Of a stretch of 44,067 nt of DNA, positions 1 to 8,932 are shown in pieces. The notes under the pieces are model-generated. The model saw only the letters and a list, made by a program, of their open reading frames with translations. It was not told the DNA's origin and did not search any database. Positions within the stretch are counted from its first letter, which is position 1. The number at the start of each line of letters is the position of its first letter. The translations under genes and the position numbers were made by a program. Source of the DNA: Alphaproteobacteria bacterium (GTDB lineage: Bacteria; Pseudomonadota; Alphaproteobacteria; Micavibrionales; Micavibrionaceae); contig JAGRIU010000024.1 of assembly GCA_020443075.1 (NCBI GenBank), positions 1 through 44,067 of the forward strand, in the 5' to 3' direction.

Positions 1-140
1 ACAAATAGAGCTTCTTCCGCGCCATCACACTCATAAACATCCGCAGACACAACCCGGCAAGACGGCAAAACAGCCTGTAAAACCGCCCGCACAGACGCAT
101 CTTCAACGCAAATCACAACATCAGGTGCAAAAATATCCAT
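1..140 (-). CDS. Hypothetical protein, N-terminal part (runs off the left edge)
   Basis: Reading leftward from an ATG at 140-138 the frame stays open to the window edge and gives 46 complete codons starting MDIFAPDVVICVEDASVRA. The segment alternates hydrophobic and acidic residues and holds three Cys (11, 28, 38). It is too short to place in a family. Upstream is a 108-bp gap shared with a divergent + strand gene, as expected for a real gene start. The ribosome site is weak (AAGG about 12 nt upstream). The function is not recognised. Confidence 0.45.
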   Translation of the reverse strand, partial: MDIFAPDVVICVEDASVRAVLQAVLPSCRVVSADVYECDGAEEALF

Positions 141-248
141 GTCTTTACAATGCCTTGTCTTCCCCCACCTGCGCAAGCCTTCTCTTACAGCCATCAATCC
201 CTCTGATATGGCACAAGCCTTGCATATCTTACTGTGTAAGGAAAAAAC

Positions 249-1025
249 ATGGATATACGCCCGGAAAACCCGCAAACACAAAATCAAGCGCTACAAACAA
301 CCCAAACCCGCCCGCACAAGGTCCTGCGCTACGTTAAAAACGAGCGCATGGGCGGCAGTGTGCCGGTATGGGAAACACCGAAAACCACAAAACAGAATAT
401 CGAACAAAATCTGGCCACGGCGCAAAATGCCGAAAATCTTTCCTTCAAAAACACGCTGGCCTATAACGCCAACCAAAATGCCTCTCAAACAAACAGCGAA
501 GAATTCGGCTTCGGCGATCTGGTCGATATGATCAATCCGCTACAACACATCCCCGTTGTCGGCCATGTCTACCGCGAAATCACAGGCGATGAAATCAAAC
601 CGATCGGAAAAATTATCGGCGGCGGCATTTTCGGCGGCCCGCTTGGTGCGGCCAGCGGATTAGTCGATACAATCGTCGAAAACGAAACCGGAAAGGATAT
701 GGCCGGCAACACATTGGCACTGATGCTAGACGGCGAAAAACCCCACCTCAAATCAAAACCCGCTACGCCCGAAGCCCACCTTGATCAGGTTGCAAAAGAG
801 CTCGAACACGGCAACCCCATACAGGATTTACCGGGCGAACTCCTCAGCTTTACAGACCTGAAAGGTGATTCCGGCATCGTCATAAAACGCATAGAAGCCG
901 CCGAAGGCCGCACCACAGGTTACATGGAAACCACAACCCGAAAACCGGATATAGACCGCAGCAGCGCTCTTCCCCCGCGCGAACCCATTACACAAGTGCG
1001 GCTCAAGGGACTCTACGCCCTTTAA
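249..1025 (+). CDS. Conserved hypothetical protein with Gly-rich core
   Basis: This 258-residue protein has an ATG preceded by AAGGA at good spacing. The first ~90 residues are polar and low in complexity (many Asn, Gln, Thr). The middle (about 95-165) holds a distinctive NPLQHIPVVGHVYREITGDE stretch and then a Gly/Ala-rich hydrophobic patch (IIGGGIFGGPLGAASG). This may be membrane-associated but is short and glycine-rich for a normal transmembrane helix. I recall similar NPLQHIPVV...ITGD proteins as uncharacterised alphaproteobacterial proteins. No catalytic motif is visible. Its stop codon abuts the stop of the convergent YggS-type gene with no spacer. Function unknown. Confidence 0.75.
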   Translation: MDIRPENPQTQNQALQTTQTRPHKVLRYVKNERMGGSVPVWETPKTTKQNIEQNLATAQNAENLSFKNTLAYNANQNASQTNSEEFGFGDLVDMINPLQHIPVVGHVYREITGDEIKPIGKIIGGGIFGGPLGAASGLVDTIVENETGKDMAGNTLALMLDGEKPHLKSKPATPEAHLDQVAKELEHGNPIQDLPGELLSFTDLKGDSGIVIKRIEAAEGRTTGYMETTTRKPDIDRSSALPPREPITQVRLKGLYAL

Positions 1026-1700
1026 TTAATAAATTCGCTCTCCGAAGATACCTGTCCCCACACGCACGTAGGTAGCGCCCAAAGCAATCGCTTGCTCGAA
1101 ATCCCCGCTCATCCCCATACTAAGATCCTGAAGCCCCAAAGCCTGCGCCTGTTGCCGCAAAAGAGCAAAAAAGAAAGACGGCGGCTCCTCCGCAGGGGGA
1201 ATGCACATTAATCCGCGCACATCCAGACTGCATTCATCCACACAATAACGGTAAAAATCCTCAAGCTCTTGCGGTAGAATGCCTGATTTTTGTGGCTCTT
1301 CCCCGACATTCACTTGAATAAAACAGGGCAAGCGCCGCCCCTGTTTCTCCATCTCGGCCGCCAAAACCTTAGCCAGCTTTTCCCGGTCTAATGTCTCGAT
1401 TACATCGAATAAAGCCACAGCATCCCCTGTCTTATTCGTTTGCAAAGGCCCGATCAAATGCAACCGCAGATCAGAGAAAAGAGCCTTGCGCCCCCCCCAA
1501 CGCTGCTGTGCTTCCTGCACGCGGTTTTCACCGAACAGCCGGTGTCCTGCCGCCAGCGCCTCCTCAATACGCTCATCAGGTTGCACTTTACTCACAGCGA
1601 CCAAATGCACCGAAGCCGGATCACGCTCGGCCTCAACCGCCGCCGCTCCGATTTGAGCCCGTATAGCCTTGAGATTTTCTGCAACTGACATGAAACCCAT
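1026..1700 (-). CDS. yggS: YggS family pyridoxal phosphate-binding protein (PLP homeostasis)
   Basis: This is a single-domain alanine-racemase-fold protein of about 224 residues, the normal size for YggS/PROSC/PLPBP. The PLP lysine is in HLVAVSKVQP (K38). GENRVQEAQQ, HLIGPLQTNK, CFIQVNVGEEPQKSG, LMCIPP and LSMGMSGDFEQAI are all family signatures. Members bind PLP without known enzymatic activity and buffer the cytosolic PLP pool. I chose the ATG at 1700, which sits at workable spacing after GGAGGGTGAG. A GTG at 1712 directly touches that site and an ATG at 1691 is also possible. It is followed directly by the convergent hypothetical's stop. Confidence 0.93.
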   Translation of the reverse strand: MGFMSVAENLKAIRAQIGAAAVEAERDPASVHLVAVSKVQPDERIEEALAAGHRLFGENRVQEAQQRWGGRKALFSDLRLHLIGPLQTNKTGDAVALFDVIETLDREKLAKVLAAEMEKQGRRLPCFIQVNVGEEPQKSGILPQELEDFYRYCVDECSLDVRGLMCIPPAEEPPSFFFALLRQQAQALGLQDLSMGMSGDFEQAIALGATYVRVGTGIFGERIY

Positions 1701-1735
1701 GTTAATTCTCACCCTCCAATAGTCAAAACAAAAAG

Positions 1736-1759
1736 AAAGGGCCTCGTTTGAGGCCCTTT
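1736..1759 (-). terminator. Rho-independent terminator after the porin gene
   Basis: A perfect 10-bp stem, AAAGGGCCTC / GAGGCCCTTT with a 4-nt loop, lies 26 nt past the porin stop. Read on the minus strand it is followed by TTTCTTTTTGTTTT, a typical terminator tail. On the + strand there is no comparable T run. Confidence 0.88.
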
Positions 1760-1784
1760 CCGAATTCTTTAAACCAGACTTCGA

Positions 1785-3014
1785 TTAGAAGTTGATTTGT
1801 GTACCAATCAGAACAGATGTTGCATCAACATTGTCGCCTGAAGGCAAACCAGCAACGTTATCGTGCTCAATGTAGGATACAGAACCACGGAAGGTCATGC
1901 CAGGACCGTAGGTGTAAACAACACCCCCTGTGTAGCGGTCGGTTTCAACACCGTCGTTACCAAGCAGACCAGTAATGTTTTGTGTACCGTCTTGGTTCAT
2001 GTAAGATGCACCCAGTTTGAACGGACCAGTTGTGTAGTCAACACCAACAACCAATGTCTCTTCATCACCTTTTGTCCCCGTCGGGTTCCCGCCGGTAACA
2101 GAGGCTACAGTATCACCGTAGTCATCTTCAGAGTAGCTAGCACCGATACCGAAAGGCCCGATATCCAAGTCCAAACCAACGTTCCAGACTGTACGGTCAT
2201 CCTGAGCATCGCCAACGGCAAATGCACCTGCTGCACGCTTCGACTCAAGGTCCATGTGAGTGTAACCCGCACCAGCGATAACACCAACATTGTTGAATTG
2301 GCCTTCATAACGCAGACCGCCTTCAAAAGCAGCGCCAAACGTATTAACCTGATCATCTGTCAGAACACCGGTAAAGTCAGGCGCATAAGCCGTCTGAACA
2401 GTCAACGGAGAACCAGACGTGCTGCTCACATCCGGCGTCCAGGACAAGCCCAGTTGGAAACCGTTCATGATCGGAGACAAATAAGTCAACTTGTCGGAAT
2501 AACCTGTTGCATTTGTTTCATAGTCGAAACCATTGGCAGCAGCCGTTGCAAACAATGTATTACCGGCACTCGTGTCAACAAGAACAGCATAGTTTACAGG
2601 CTGAACGAACTGACGGATACCGTCGATGTTGTCATCAGCAGCCGGAGCAGAAACCTGCAACAGATACTGTGCGCCATCTTCAGCACCAAAATTCACGCGG
2701 CCCCAGCCACCTGAGAAATACACATAAGACTCTTCAACTTCAAAACCGTTACCGCCATCGGCTTCAGTTTCGATGTGCGCACCAACTGTCAGACCGTTGT
2801 CCAAAGTTGTTTCGCCGCCGAAGTGTACTTCAGTGTGACGAACCACACCAACTTTGTTGGCATCCGTAGCAGCACCGTCTGTATCGTCTTGGCTAACATA
2901 GGCGCCGTAACCTTTAAAGAAACCGCCAAGATCAAGTTTAACCTGAGCTTGTGCAGGAGAAGCAACCATCGCCAAACCGGCAATCGCAGCTGTGCTAAGA
3001 AGTACTTTTTTCAT
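1785..3014 (-). CDS. Outer-membrane porin
   Basis: This 409-residue precursor starts with a clear Sec signal peptide (MKKVLLSTAAIAGLAMVASP, cleavage after AQA near residue 24). The rest is rich in alternating, Gly/Asp/Thr/Tyr-rich strands typical of a 16-strand general porin. It ends in phenylalanine (LIGTQINF), the C-terminal signature read by the Bam complex. Repeated GFQLGLSWTPD, GPFGIGASYSEDDYGDT and GPFKLGASYMNQDG blocks match strand-turn units. The ATG at 3014 is chosen because GGAGG lies 7 nt upstream, whereas the ATG at 3020 touches the ribosome site. The gene is monocistronic: a terminator follows it and a long AT-rich region precedes it. Pore selectivity cannot be read from sequence. 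Confidence 0.93.
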   Translation of the reverse strand: MKKVLLSTAAIAGLAMVASPAQAQVKLDLGGFFKGYGAYVSQDDTDGAATDANKVGVVRHTEVHFGGETTLDNGLTVGAHIETEADGGNGFEVEESYVYFSGGWGRVNFGAEDGAQYLLQVSAPAADDNIDGIRQFVQPVNYAVLVDTSAGNTLFATAAANGFDYETNATGYSDKLTYLSPIMNGFQLGLSWTPDVSSTSGSPLTVQTAYAPDFTGVLTDDQVNTFGAAFEGGLRYEGQFNNVGVIAGAGYTHMDLESKRAAGAFAVGDAQDDRTVWNVGLDLDIGPFGIGASYSEDDYGDTVASVTGGNPTGTKGDEETLVVGVDYTTGPFKLGASYMNQDGTQNITGLLGNDGVETDRYTGGVVYTYGPGMTFRGSVSYIEHDNVAGLPSGDNVDATSVLIGTQINF

Positions 3015-3318
3015 TATCATTCCTCCAATTTCAATATAGATGATAATTATTGAGCGCTCGATATGAGCTTTTTAGGATTCACTGTTACCCAGCAAACACA
3101 GTCTAATAAGCCGTAATTTGAGTCTGCAATCAACGCTGGGATTCAAAAATGAAAAATTTTTTATTTTGGCCGTGTTATTTTTGCAACACACACAAAGCCG
3201 CCGTTATCGGTCATTTTAAACTCAAAGCCTTGTGAATAGACTCTTTTTCGCCCCTTTTCTCTGCCGACAATCCTCTCTATATTAAGCACGTATAAAAACA
3301 AAATTGCGGACATAAACA
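3015..3318. other. Divergent intergenic region between porin and DUF3576 lipoprotein genes
   Basis: These 304 bp hold no credible gene. They contain the porin ribosome site (GGAGG), an 8-bp palindrome GAGCGCTC near 3053-3060 in the porin leader, and an A/T-rich near-palindrome around 3145-3167 (AAAAATGAAAAA then TTTTTTATTTT) that could bend DNA or bind a nucleoid protein. On the + strand a TATATT at 3278-3283 is a good -10 for the lipoprotein gene, but the -35 is weak. I see no convincing -35/-10 pair for the porin. Regulatory roles are inferred. Confidence 0.5.
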
Positions 3319-3885
3319 ATGAAAAAATCGACTTTATCACGGCTTTTAAAGGCCTGTATAACCACTGGCGCGCTCCTGACAATCGCCGCCTGTTCGAGCA
3401 GCGGTGATAACGGTAGCCTCATCGAGACCGAAGCCAAATATCCTACAGGGGCTGATCGCGATGGTTCGACTAAAAGCATTTACGATAAAGCCCCGAGCAT
3501 TTTCGGGGACGGCGGCCTCTCGATTGGCGGCGATAAAAAACAGGATAACGAGGACGGCGCTTCAGGAATCGGCGTCAACAGCTTCCTCTGGCGCGCCTCC
3601 TTGGATACAGTCTCCTTTATGCCGCTGGCCAGCGCCGATCCGTTCGGCGGCGTCATTCTGACCGACTGGTACACACCGGACGCTTCCAAAGGCGAACGTT
3701 TTAAGGTCAATGTCTTTATTATGGGCCGCCAGCTTCGCTCCGATGGCGTGCGCGTGCGTGTCTTCAGACAACTTTATTCCGGCGGCACATGGCGTGACGC
3801 CGCCGCCAGCGATGCCACAGCCCGCCAGCTCGAGGACACCATCCTGACCCGCGCCCGCCAGCTCCGCGTCGCCCAACTTGATTAA
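3319..3885 (+). CDS. DUF3576 family lipoprotein
   Basis: This 188-residue protein begins with a lipoprotein signal peptide: Lys at positions 2-3, a hydrophobic core, then lipobox TIAAC with lipidated Cys25, followed by SSSGDNGS. After a ~50-residue polar linker the DUF3576 domain spans about 80-185 (VNSFLWRASLDTVSFMPL, GGVILTDWY, VNVFIMGRQLRSDGVRV, ending in Arg-rich helix LEDTILTRARQLR). The family is almost restricted to Alphaproteobacteria and is commonly found just before leuS and lptE, as here. Its role is unknown; outer-membrane location is inferred from the lipobox and the LptE neighbourhood. Confidence 0.9.
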   Translation: MKKSTLSRLLKACITTGALLTIAACSSSGDNGSLIETEAKYPTGADRDGSTKSIYDKAPSIFGDGGLSIGGDKKQDNEDGASGIGVNSFLWRASLDTVSFMPLASADPFGGVILTDWYTPDASKGERFKVNVFIMGRQLRSDGVRVRVFRQLYSGGTWRDAAASDATARQLEDTILTRARQLRVAQLD

Positions 3886-3893
3886 CGGAAGCA

Positions 3894-4682
3894 ATGATTC
3901 CCGTACTGATCATCTCTCTAGAAGACGAGACCGCCCGCCGCGCCGCCATCGCTGCCCACCTTAAAGAACGCGGGTTCGAGCCTGAATTCTTCGATGCCAT
4001 TGACGGCCGACAGATGGATGTTCTAAAGCACCCCGGCTATGATTCGAAGCAAAGGCGCGCCGCCCACGGGCGCGATCTCAAACCCGGCGAACTGGGCTGC
4101 CTGCTCTCCCACCGCGCCGCCTACGAAGAAATCATCAAACGCGGCTGGCCTTGTGCGCTGTTACTCGAAGACGATGCGCGCCTGCACGAAGACACGCTAC
4201 CTGTTCTAGAAAGCTTTATCGCCCAAAATATAGACTTCGATATCATCCGCCTGCTCGGCAGCGCCAAAGTCGCCCGCAGCCCTCACCGTAAAATCATCCC
4301 TTTATATAAAGACTTCCACCTCACACGCATGCTCACCACACCGGGCGGCGCGCACGCCACGCTCATCAGCCGCCAAGGCGCGGAAAAACTGATCAAAGCC
4401 ACAGAAAAATTCGCTTTCCCCATCGACACCATATTAGGGCGCTGCTGGGAAACCGGAATCAACGCCTATTCGGTGCAACCGGGCCTAGCCACCCAAGACC
4501 TCTCCTTCGATTCGGCCATCGGCGAGGAACGCCACGATAAAACAATCCCCTTAAAAGGCCTGCAAAAAGCCAAATTCAAACTGACCCGCCCGCTCTTCAA
4601 AATCAGCGAAGCCATCGGAAAACGCCTGACTTTTGCCAAAACCCGAGCAAGCGATCTTGCTCTACGGAAAAAATTCGGTTAA
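3894..4682 (+). CDS. Glycosyltransferase family 25 (LPS-type)
   Basis: This 262-residue protein matches the GT25 (Glyco_transf_25) pattern: N-terminal [40 protein letters not shown] (65-80) and the acidic metal/nucleotide-sugar motif LLLEDDARL (EDD at 92-94). The central THATLIS-like block and [10 protein letters not shown] also fit. GT25 enzymes add galactose or related sugars to lipooligosaccharide. It starts 8 nt after the DUF3576 stop, with GGAAG as ribosome site, and sits 11 nt before leuS, so co-transcription is likely. Its insertion between DUF3576 and leuS is not the order I expect. The sugar and acceptor are unknown. Confidence 0.88.
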   Translation: MIPVLIISLEDETARRAAIAAHLKERGFEPEFFDAIDGRQMDVLKHPGYDSKQRRAAHGRDLKPGELGCLLSHRAAYEEIIKRGWPCALLLEDDARLHEDTLPVLESFIAQNIDFDIIRLLGSAKVARSPHRKIIPLYKDFHLTRMLTTPGGAHATLISRQGAEKLIKATEKFAFPIDTILGRCWETGINAYSVQPGLATQDLSFDSAIGEERHDKTIPLKGLQKAKFKLTRPLFKISEAIGKRLTFAKTRASDLALRKKFG

Positions 4683-4693
4683 TTCTCACTCTT

Positions 4694-7288
4694 ATGAGCG
4701 AAAAATATAATATTAAAGAAACCGAAGAAAAATGGCGCAAAGTTTGGGACGAGCAAGCGAGCTTTGCCGTCACGGAAGACCCGAATAAACCCAAATACTA
4801 CGTGCTGGAAATGTTCCCTTATCCATCGGGGCGCATCCATGTCGGCCACGTGCGCAACTATACGCTCGGTGATGTCGTCGCCCGTTATAAAAAAGCCAAA
4901 GGCTTTAATGTCATGCACCCGATGGGCTGGGATGCCTTTGGCCTGCCGGCGGAAAACGCCGCCATAGAGCGCGGCCTGCACCCCGGAAAATGGACCCGCG
5001 AAAATATCGCCGCCATGCGTGATCAGCTCAAAACCATGGGCCTGTCCATCGACTGGAGCCGTGAAATCGCCACCTGCGAACCGGAATACTACCGCCACGA
5101 ACAAAAAATGTTCCTCAAATTCCTCGAAAAAGGCATCGCCTACCGCAAGGAATCACTTGTGAACTGGGACCCGGTCGATCACACCGTGCTGGCCAATGAA
5201 CAGGTCATCGACGGCTGCGGCTGGCGTACCGGCGCGCCTGTCGAGCGCCGCAAGCTCAATCAATGGTTCCTGAAAATCACCGATTACGCCGAAGATTTGC
5301 TGGACGGATTGAAAACCCTTGATCGCTGGCCGGAAAAAGTCCGCATCATGCAGGAGAACTGGATCGGCAAATCCAAAGGCCTGCAATTCCGATGGGATAT
5401 AATCTCGCCAGATGGCTCCCGCTTTTCAAACTGTAGCGAAGCGGAAGCAGGAAAAGCGGCAACAATAGAGGTCTATACTACGCGCCCTGATACTCTCTTC
5501 GGTGCATCTTTCATGGCTCTCGCTGTTGATCATCCGATAACGCAAAAACTTTGTGAAAATAAAGACGGATTCGAAGAATTTAAAAAGCAATGTTCTGCAC
5601 TCGGCACGTCCGAGGCCGCCATCGAAAAAGCCGAAAAACTTGGCTTTGACACCGGCTACAAGGTAACCCACCCAATGTTACCCGGCAAAGAATTCCCAAT
5701 CTATATCGCCAATTTCGTCCTGATGGATTACGGCGCCGGCGCCATTTTCGGCGTCCCCGCCCATGACCAACGTGACTTTGAATTTGCCCAAAAATACAAC
5801 CTTCAAATTTTACCCGTCATCTCATCGCCTGATGATCATGATTACACAAAAGAAGCCTATATGACCCGTGAGGGCACAATCATCAATTCCGAATGGCTCA
5901 ACGGCTTATCACCCAATGAAGCCATCAATGCAGCAATAAAACGTGCAGAAGAAATCAATAACGGTTTTGGCACCACTCAATACCGCCTGCGCGACTGGGG
6001 TATCTCCCGCCAGCGTTACTGGGGCTGCCCGATCCCGATCATTTATTGTGATGCTTGCGGCCCTGTCCCAGTCCCGGAAAACCAGCTTCCCGTCACCTTG
6101 CCCGAGGACGTCAGCTTCGACAAACCCGGCAACCCGCTGGCTCACCATCCGACCTGGAAACACACCACCTGCCCGAAATGCGGCGAAAAAGCGACTCGTG
6201 AAACCGACACCTTCGATACCTTTTTCGAATCGAGCTGGTATCAATTCCGCTATTGTGACCCACACAACGACAAAGAACCCGTGGCCAAAGATAAAGCAAA
6301 CTACTGGCTGCCCGAAGGTGGTGGCGTTGAGCAATATATCGGCGGCATTGAACACGCCGTACTGCATTTGCTCTATGCCCGCTTTTTCACCCGCGCCATG
6401 AAAACCTGTGGCTATGTAGACTGCGCCGAGCCGTTCGAAGGGCTATTCACCCAAGGCATGGTCACCCACGAAACCTATAAAGACGCAAACGGCAAATGGA
6501 TCACCCCGGCCGAATACGAGGCTCTGGCCGATAAATCCACAGCCACCGTCGGCCCGTCCATAAAGATGTCGAAATCCAAGAAAAACGTCATCGACCCCCA
6601 AGACATCATCGACACTTACGGCGCCGACGCCGCCCGCTTGTTTATCCTCTCCGACTCACCACCTGAGCGCGATCTGGAATGGACGGAAAGCGGCATCGAA
6701 GGCGCATGGAAGTTCGTCAACAAACTCCACCGCCTCATCAGTGAAACAGCGCCGACATTACCCGAAACGGCCACGCCAACGCAGAACATCAGCGAAAAAG
6801 CCGCAGATCTGCGCCGCCTAAGCCACAAAACCATCCAAAGCGTAGAAAAAAGCCTTGAAGCCTTTGCCATGAACAAAGCCGTGGCCCTCATCCGCGAACT
6901 GGCCAACGCCGTGACGGCCTTCCAGCCGCAAAGTGAAAGCGACAAACAAGCCTTGCGCGAAGCGCTCGAAACCCTCGTCAAACTGTTCAATCCCATGATG
7001 CCGCATCTGGCCGAGGAATGCTGGTCCATGCTGGGTCATGACACGCTTTTGACCCAAACCTCGTGGCCGCAAGCCGACGAAAGCCTGCTCAAGGATGAAA
7101 GCATCACCATCGGCGTACAAGTCAACGGCAAAATGCGCGCGCAGATCACCCTCGCCCCCGATGCACCGGAAGAAGAAGCCAAAAGCGCGGCCCTGGCCGA
7201 AGATAACGTTAAAAAATTCGTCGAGGGCAAACAGATCCGCAAATTCATCTACGTACCCGGTAAAATCGTCAACGTGGTGGCGGCATGA
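4694..7288 (+). CDS. leuS: Leucyl-tRNA synthetase
   Basis: This is a full-length class Ia synthetase of 864 residues that charges tRNA-Leu. The HIGH-type motif is HVGH (49-52) in [16 protein letters not shown]. The editing (CP1) domain occupies about 225-420 and contains [12 protein letters not shown] and [17 protein letters not shown]. The KMSKS loop is at 624-628. A zinc-binding-like [10 protein letters not shown]...CPKCGEK segment lies between the editing and catalytic core. The C-terminal anticodon-binding and small domains end with [11 protein letters not shown]. No strong ribosome site precedes the ATG, and coupling to the upstream gene is possible. Confidence 0.99.
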   Translation: MSEKYNIKETEEKWRKVWDEQASFAVTEDPNKPKYYVLEMFPYPSGRIHVGHVRNYTLGDVVARYKKAKGFNVMHPMGWDAFGLPAENAAIERGLHPGKWTRENIAAMRDQLKTMGLSIDWSREIATCEPEYYRHEQKMFLKFLEKGIAYRKESLVNWDPVDHTVLANEQVIDGCGWRTGAPVERRKLNQWFLKITDYAEDLLDGLKTLDRWPEKVRIMQENWIGKSKGLQFRWDIISPDGSRFSNCSEAEAGKAATIEVYTTRPDTLFGASFMALAVDHPITQKLCENKDGFEEFKKQCSALGTSEAAIEKAEKLGFDTGYKVTHPMLPGKEFPIYIANFVLMDYGAGAIFGVPAHDQRDFEFAQKYNLQILPVISSPDDHDYTKEAYMTREGTIINSEWLNGLSPNEAINAAIKRAEEINNGFGTTQYRLRDWGISRQRYWGCPIPIIYCDACGPVPVPENQLPVTLPEDVSFDKPGNPLAHHPTWKHTTCPKCGEKATRETDTFDTFFESSWYQFRYCDPHNDKEPVAKDKANYWLPEGGGVEQYIGGIEHAVLHLLYARFFTRAMKTCGYVDCAEPFEGLFTQGMVTHETYKDANGKWITPAEYEALADKSTATVGPSIKMSKSKKNVIDPQDIIDTYGADAARLFILSDSPPERDLEWTESGIEGAWKFVNKLHRLISETAPTLPETATPTQNISEKAADLRRLSHKTIQSVEKSLEAFAMNKAVALIRELANAVTAFQPQSESDKQALREALETLVKLFNPMMPHLAEECWSMLGHDTLLTQTSWPQADESLLKDESITIGVQVNGKMRAQITLAPDAPEEEAKSAALAEDNVKKFVEGKQIRKFIYVPGKIVNVVAA

Positions 7289-7629
7289 CCACAATCTACG
7301 GAATCAAGAATTGCGATACGATGAAAAAAGCCTTCACATGGCTGGACGAACATAAAATCGCCTACACATTCCACGACTATAAAAAACAAGGCCTCGACGA
7401 AGCCGCCTTTGAACGCGCCCTGAAACAACATGGCTGGGAAAATGTCATCAACCGCCGCGGCACGACCTGGCACAAACTCCCCGAGGCCACACAAAAATCC
7501 ATGAACGCCGAAAAAGCACTGGAAATCGCCCGCGAAAACCCCTCCATCATCAAACGTCCGCTCTTAAGCGCCAATGACGACCTCGTGCTGGGCTTTTCCG
7601 AAGACTCTTACGCGAAAGTATTCAAATGA
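7285..7629 (+). CDS. ArsC/Spx family protein (YffB-like)
   Basis: This 114-residue thioredoxin-fold protein opens with [20 protein letters not shown], the YffB signature, with a single active-site-type Cys10. [12 protein letters not shown] and [11 protein letters not shown] match the conserved Arg/Pro segments of ArsC-like reductases. YffB relatives are glutathione-dependent reductases of uncertain substrate. True arsenate reduction is not implied, and Spx-type RNA polymerase binding is not indicated by this subgroup. The start overlaps the leuS stop by 4 nt (ATGA) and its own stop overlaps lptE, so translation of all three is probably coupled. Confidence 0.9.
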   Translation: MTTIYGIKNCDTMKKAFTWLDEHKIAYTFHDYKKQGLDEAAFERALKQHGWENVINRRGTTWHKLPEATQKSMNAEKALEIARENPSIIKRPLLSANDDLVLGFSEDSYAKVFK

Positions 7630-8129
7630 TGAAACGCCTGCTCCTGATTGCGCCTTTTTTGCTCCTGACCGCCTGCGGCTTTCAACCCGTCTACGGCGTC
7701 AATAAATACGAAGCCACAGGCGTCGAAAACCGGCTCGCGCAAATCGAAATCGGCGGTATTCCGGACCGCGAAGGCCAGTACTTACGCAACGCCCTGATCG
7801 ACCGTTTCTACCGCGAGGGCCGCCCGCAAAATCCATCCCTGCGCTTACAGCTCACGCCCGTTACAGAAAGCAAAAGCAATCTGGACATCACCATCAACGC
7901 CGATGCCACACGCGGCCAGCTCCTGCTCGCCACCACCATGACCTTGAGCGACATCAAAACCGGCAAAAAACTGCTCACGCGCAATCTGCAATCCATCGCC
8001 AGCTATAACATCCTGGCCAGCGAATTCACCAACCGCGTCTCCGAGCAAAACGCCCGCGAAAACCTGCTGGATGATCTGGCCCGCCAGACCGAACAACAAA
8101 TCGCGCTCTACCTCAAGCGCCCGCAATAA
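7626..8129 (+). CDS. lptE: LPS-assembly lipoprotein LptE
   Basis: This 167-residue lipoprotein has signal peptide [14 protein letters not shown] and lipobox LTAC with Cys17, followed by GFQPVYG, the usual LptE N-terminus. IGGIPDREGQYLRNALIDRF and the YNILASEFTNRVSEQNAREN segment are typical of the alphaproteobacterial form. LptE is the plug and assembly partner of LptD at the outer membrane, the last step of LPS export. It overlaps the upstream ArsC-like gene by 4 nt; the second ATG (7629) is an alternative start. In many relatives holA (DNA polymerase III delta) follows directly. It does not here. Confidence 0.92.
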   Translation: MMKRLLLIAPFLLLTACGFQPVYGVNKYEATGVENRLAQIEIGGIPDREGQYLRNALIDRFYREGRPQNPSLRLQLTPVTESKSNLDITINADATRGQLLLATTMTLSDIKTGKKLLTRNLQSIASYNILASEFTNRVSEQNARENLLDDLARQTEQQIALYLKRPQ

Positions 8130-8157
8130 AAAATATACATAAAGACATAAAAATATC

Positions 8158-8187
8158 TTGACGTTTTTTTAAAAAAGGTCTAAAGGT
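8158..8187 (+). promoter_or_regulatory. Candidate sigma70-type promoter upstream of the two small ORFs
   Basis: TTGACG at 8158-8163 is followed after 18 nt (mostly T and A) by TAAAGG at 8182-8187. It lies 28 nt past the lptE stop and would start transcription near 8194, giving the small ORFs their own promoter. Confidence 0.45.
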
Positions 8188-8234
8188 CTTCTTATTGCTT
8201 GGAGTGATAAAAACTCTAGACAAGGTGGGATTTG

Positions 8235-8447
8235 ATGGAATCAGCTTGCACCACCCTAAAAAAGCTAAAGCGCCACGGCTCGCGCAGCCAGCCCTTAAAA
8301 AGCTACAGCGCCCGCCCGTGGTCTCCTGACTTTTGGACACCTGGCGGGCAGCATCTTAAGAAAGCGCAAACCTTTCTCGAAATTCTCCCGACAGATTTTA
8401 AACAAACACCCCTGAATTTCAGGGCTTTAAAAACCTTGAAGGAGTAA
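8235..8447 (+). CDS. Small hypothetical ORF, doubtful
   Basis: A 70-codon ORF begins at an ATG 5 nt after AAGGTGGG, a good ribosome site. It ends 5 nt before the next gene, whose own AAGGAG site lies inside its last codons. The product is basic and rich in Lys, Ser and Pro, with no known motif. A palindrome CCCTGA-ATT-TCAGGG (8410-8424) lies near its 3' end. It could be a real small protein or simply the leader of the next gene. The ribosome site and tight spacing support it; the amino-acid composition does not. Confidence 0.3.
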   Translation: MESACTTLKKLKRHGSRSQPLKSYSARPWSPDFWTPGGQHLKKAQTFLEILPTDFKQTPLNFRALKTLKE

Positions 8448-8452
8448 AGACG

Positions 8453-8761
8453 ATGAGCATTGTAGCTTTTAGAAATACAGATAAAGCAAATAACATTAAA
8501 AACATTACTATCCGTGAAGTTGTTCCTGGCGGCTTTCCCGGAGCAACCCCAGCAAGAGCGATCATCAATTTAACGACAATTTCTCGCAAAAAATTCGCTG
8601 AACTGGGCGGCGAAGTGGCAATAAAAGCAGCATTTGAAAACACTGTGGATGCCATCAGAAATGGTGGAAATCTTCCACCAGCCAGCGATCCATTACAGCG
8701 TTTGGCAAATACTTCAGTCACAAGACATGCTGAAGAATTAAGAGCAGCTTACGGAAATTAA
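8453..8761 (+). CDS. Hypothetical protein
   Basis: This 102-residue protein has a strong AAGGAG ribosome site 9 nt upstream and a terminator 25 nt downstream, so it is a credible gene. It is Asn/Ala-rich and mostly hydrophilic: a beta-like N-terminus (NITIREVVPGGFPGATPARA) and a helical C-terminus (GGEVAIKAAFENTVDAIRN). There is no signal peptide and no recognised domain. Its codon use is more AT-rich than lptE. It sits where holA is often found but shows no resemblance to a polymerase delta subunit. Function unknown. Confidence 0.65.
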   Translation: MSIVAFRNTDKANNIKNITIREVVPGGFPGATPARAIINLTTISRKKFAELGGEVAIKAAFENTVDAIRNGGNLPPASDPLQRLANTSVTRHAEELRAAYGN

Positions 8762-8783
8762 TAACACAACTACAAAAATAACA

Positions 8784-8818
8784 AAAAAGCCGGCCTCACA
8801 AAGAACCGGCTTTTTTTA
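8784..8818 (+). terminator. Rho-independent terminator
   Basis: An 8-bp stem AAAGCCGG / CCGGCTTT with a 12-nt loop (8786-8813) runs into seven T residues. It ends the lptE-side + strand transcript after the small hypothetical gene. Confidence 0.9.
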
Positions 8819-8844
8819 ATTCTTATCTCAAAAAACACAAACAG

Positions 8845-8922
8845 CATTTCTGTCCGCGTAAGAACGAAGAGCGCAGCGTATAAAAATACGTAAGCGATGA
8901 GTGACGCCCACGGGCGGAAATG
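8845..8922. repeat. Imperfect palindromic element (REP/RPE-like candidate)
   Basis: The ends CATTTCTGTCCGCG (8845-8858) and CACGGGCGGAAATG (8909-8922) are inverted copies with 11/14 matches; the three differences are T/C changes that still allow G-U pairs. The centre holds a perfect CGTAT-AAAA-ATACG hairpin (8877-8890) flanked by CGC...GCG. The whole 78 bp can fold into one long interrupted hairpin. It lies between the + strand terminator and the stop of the minus-strand hydrolase. Dispersed copies elsewhere in the genome would be expected if it is a repeat family; none was seen in this window. Confidence 0.5.
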
Positions 8923-8932
8923 ACGGACGTGT

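Noticed and set aside
1863..2714. A 283-codon frame antisense to the porin
   Set aside because: The porin has signal peptide, beta-strand pattern, ribosome site and terminator; the antisense frame is Thr/Cys/Arg-rich noise.
8410..8424. Palindrome CCCTGA-ATT-TCAGGG considered as a terminator
   Set aside because: No T run follows on either strand and it lies before a gene with a good ribosome site; it may be a leader hairpin at most.
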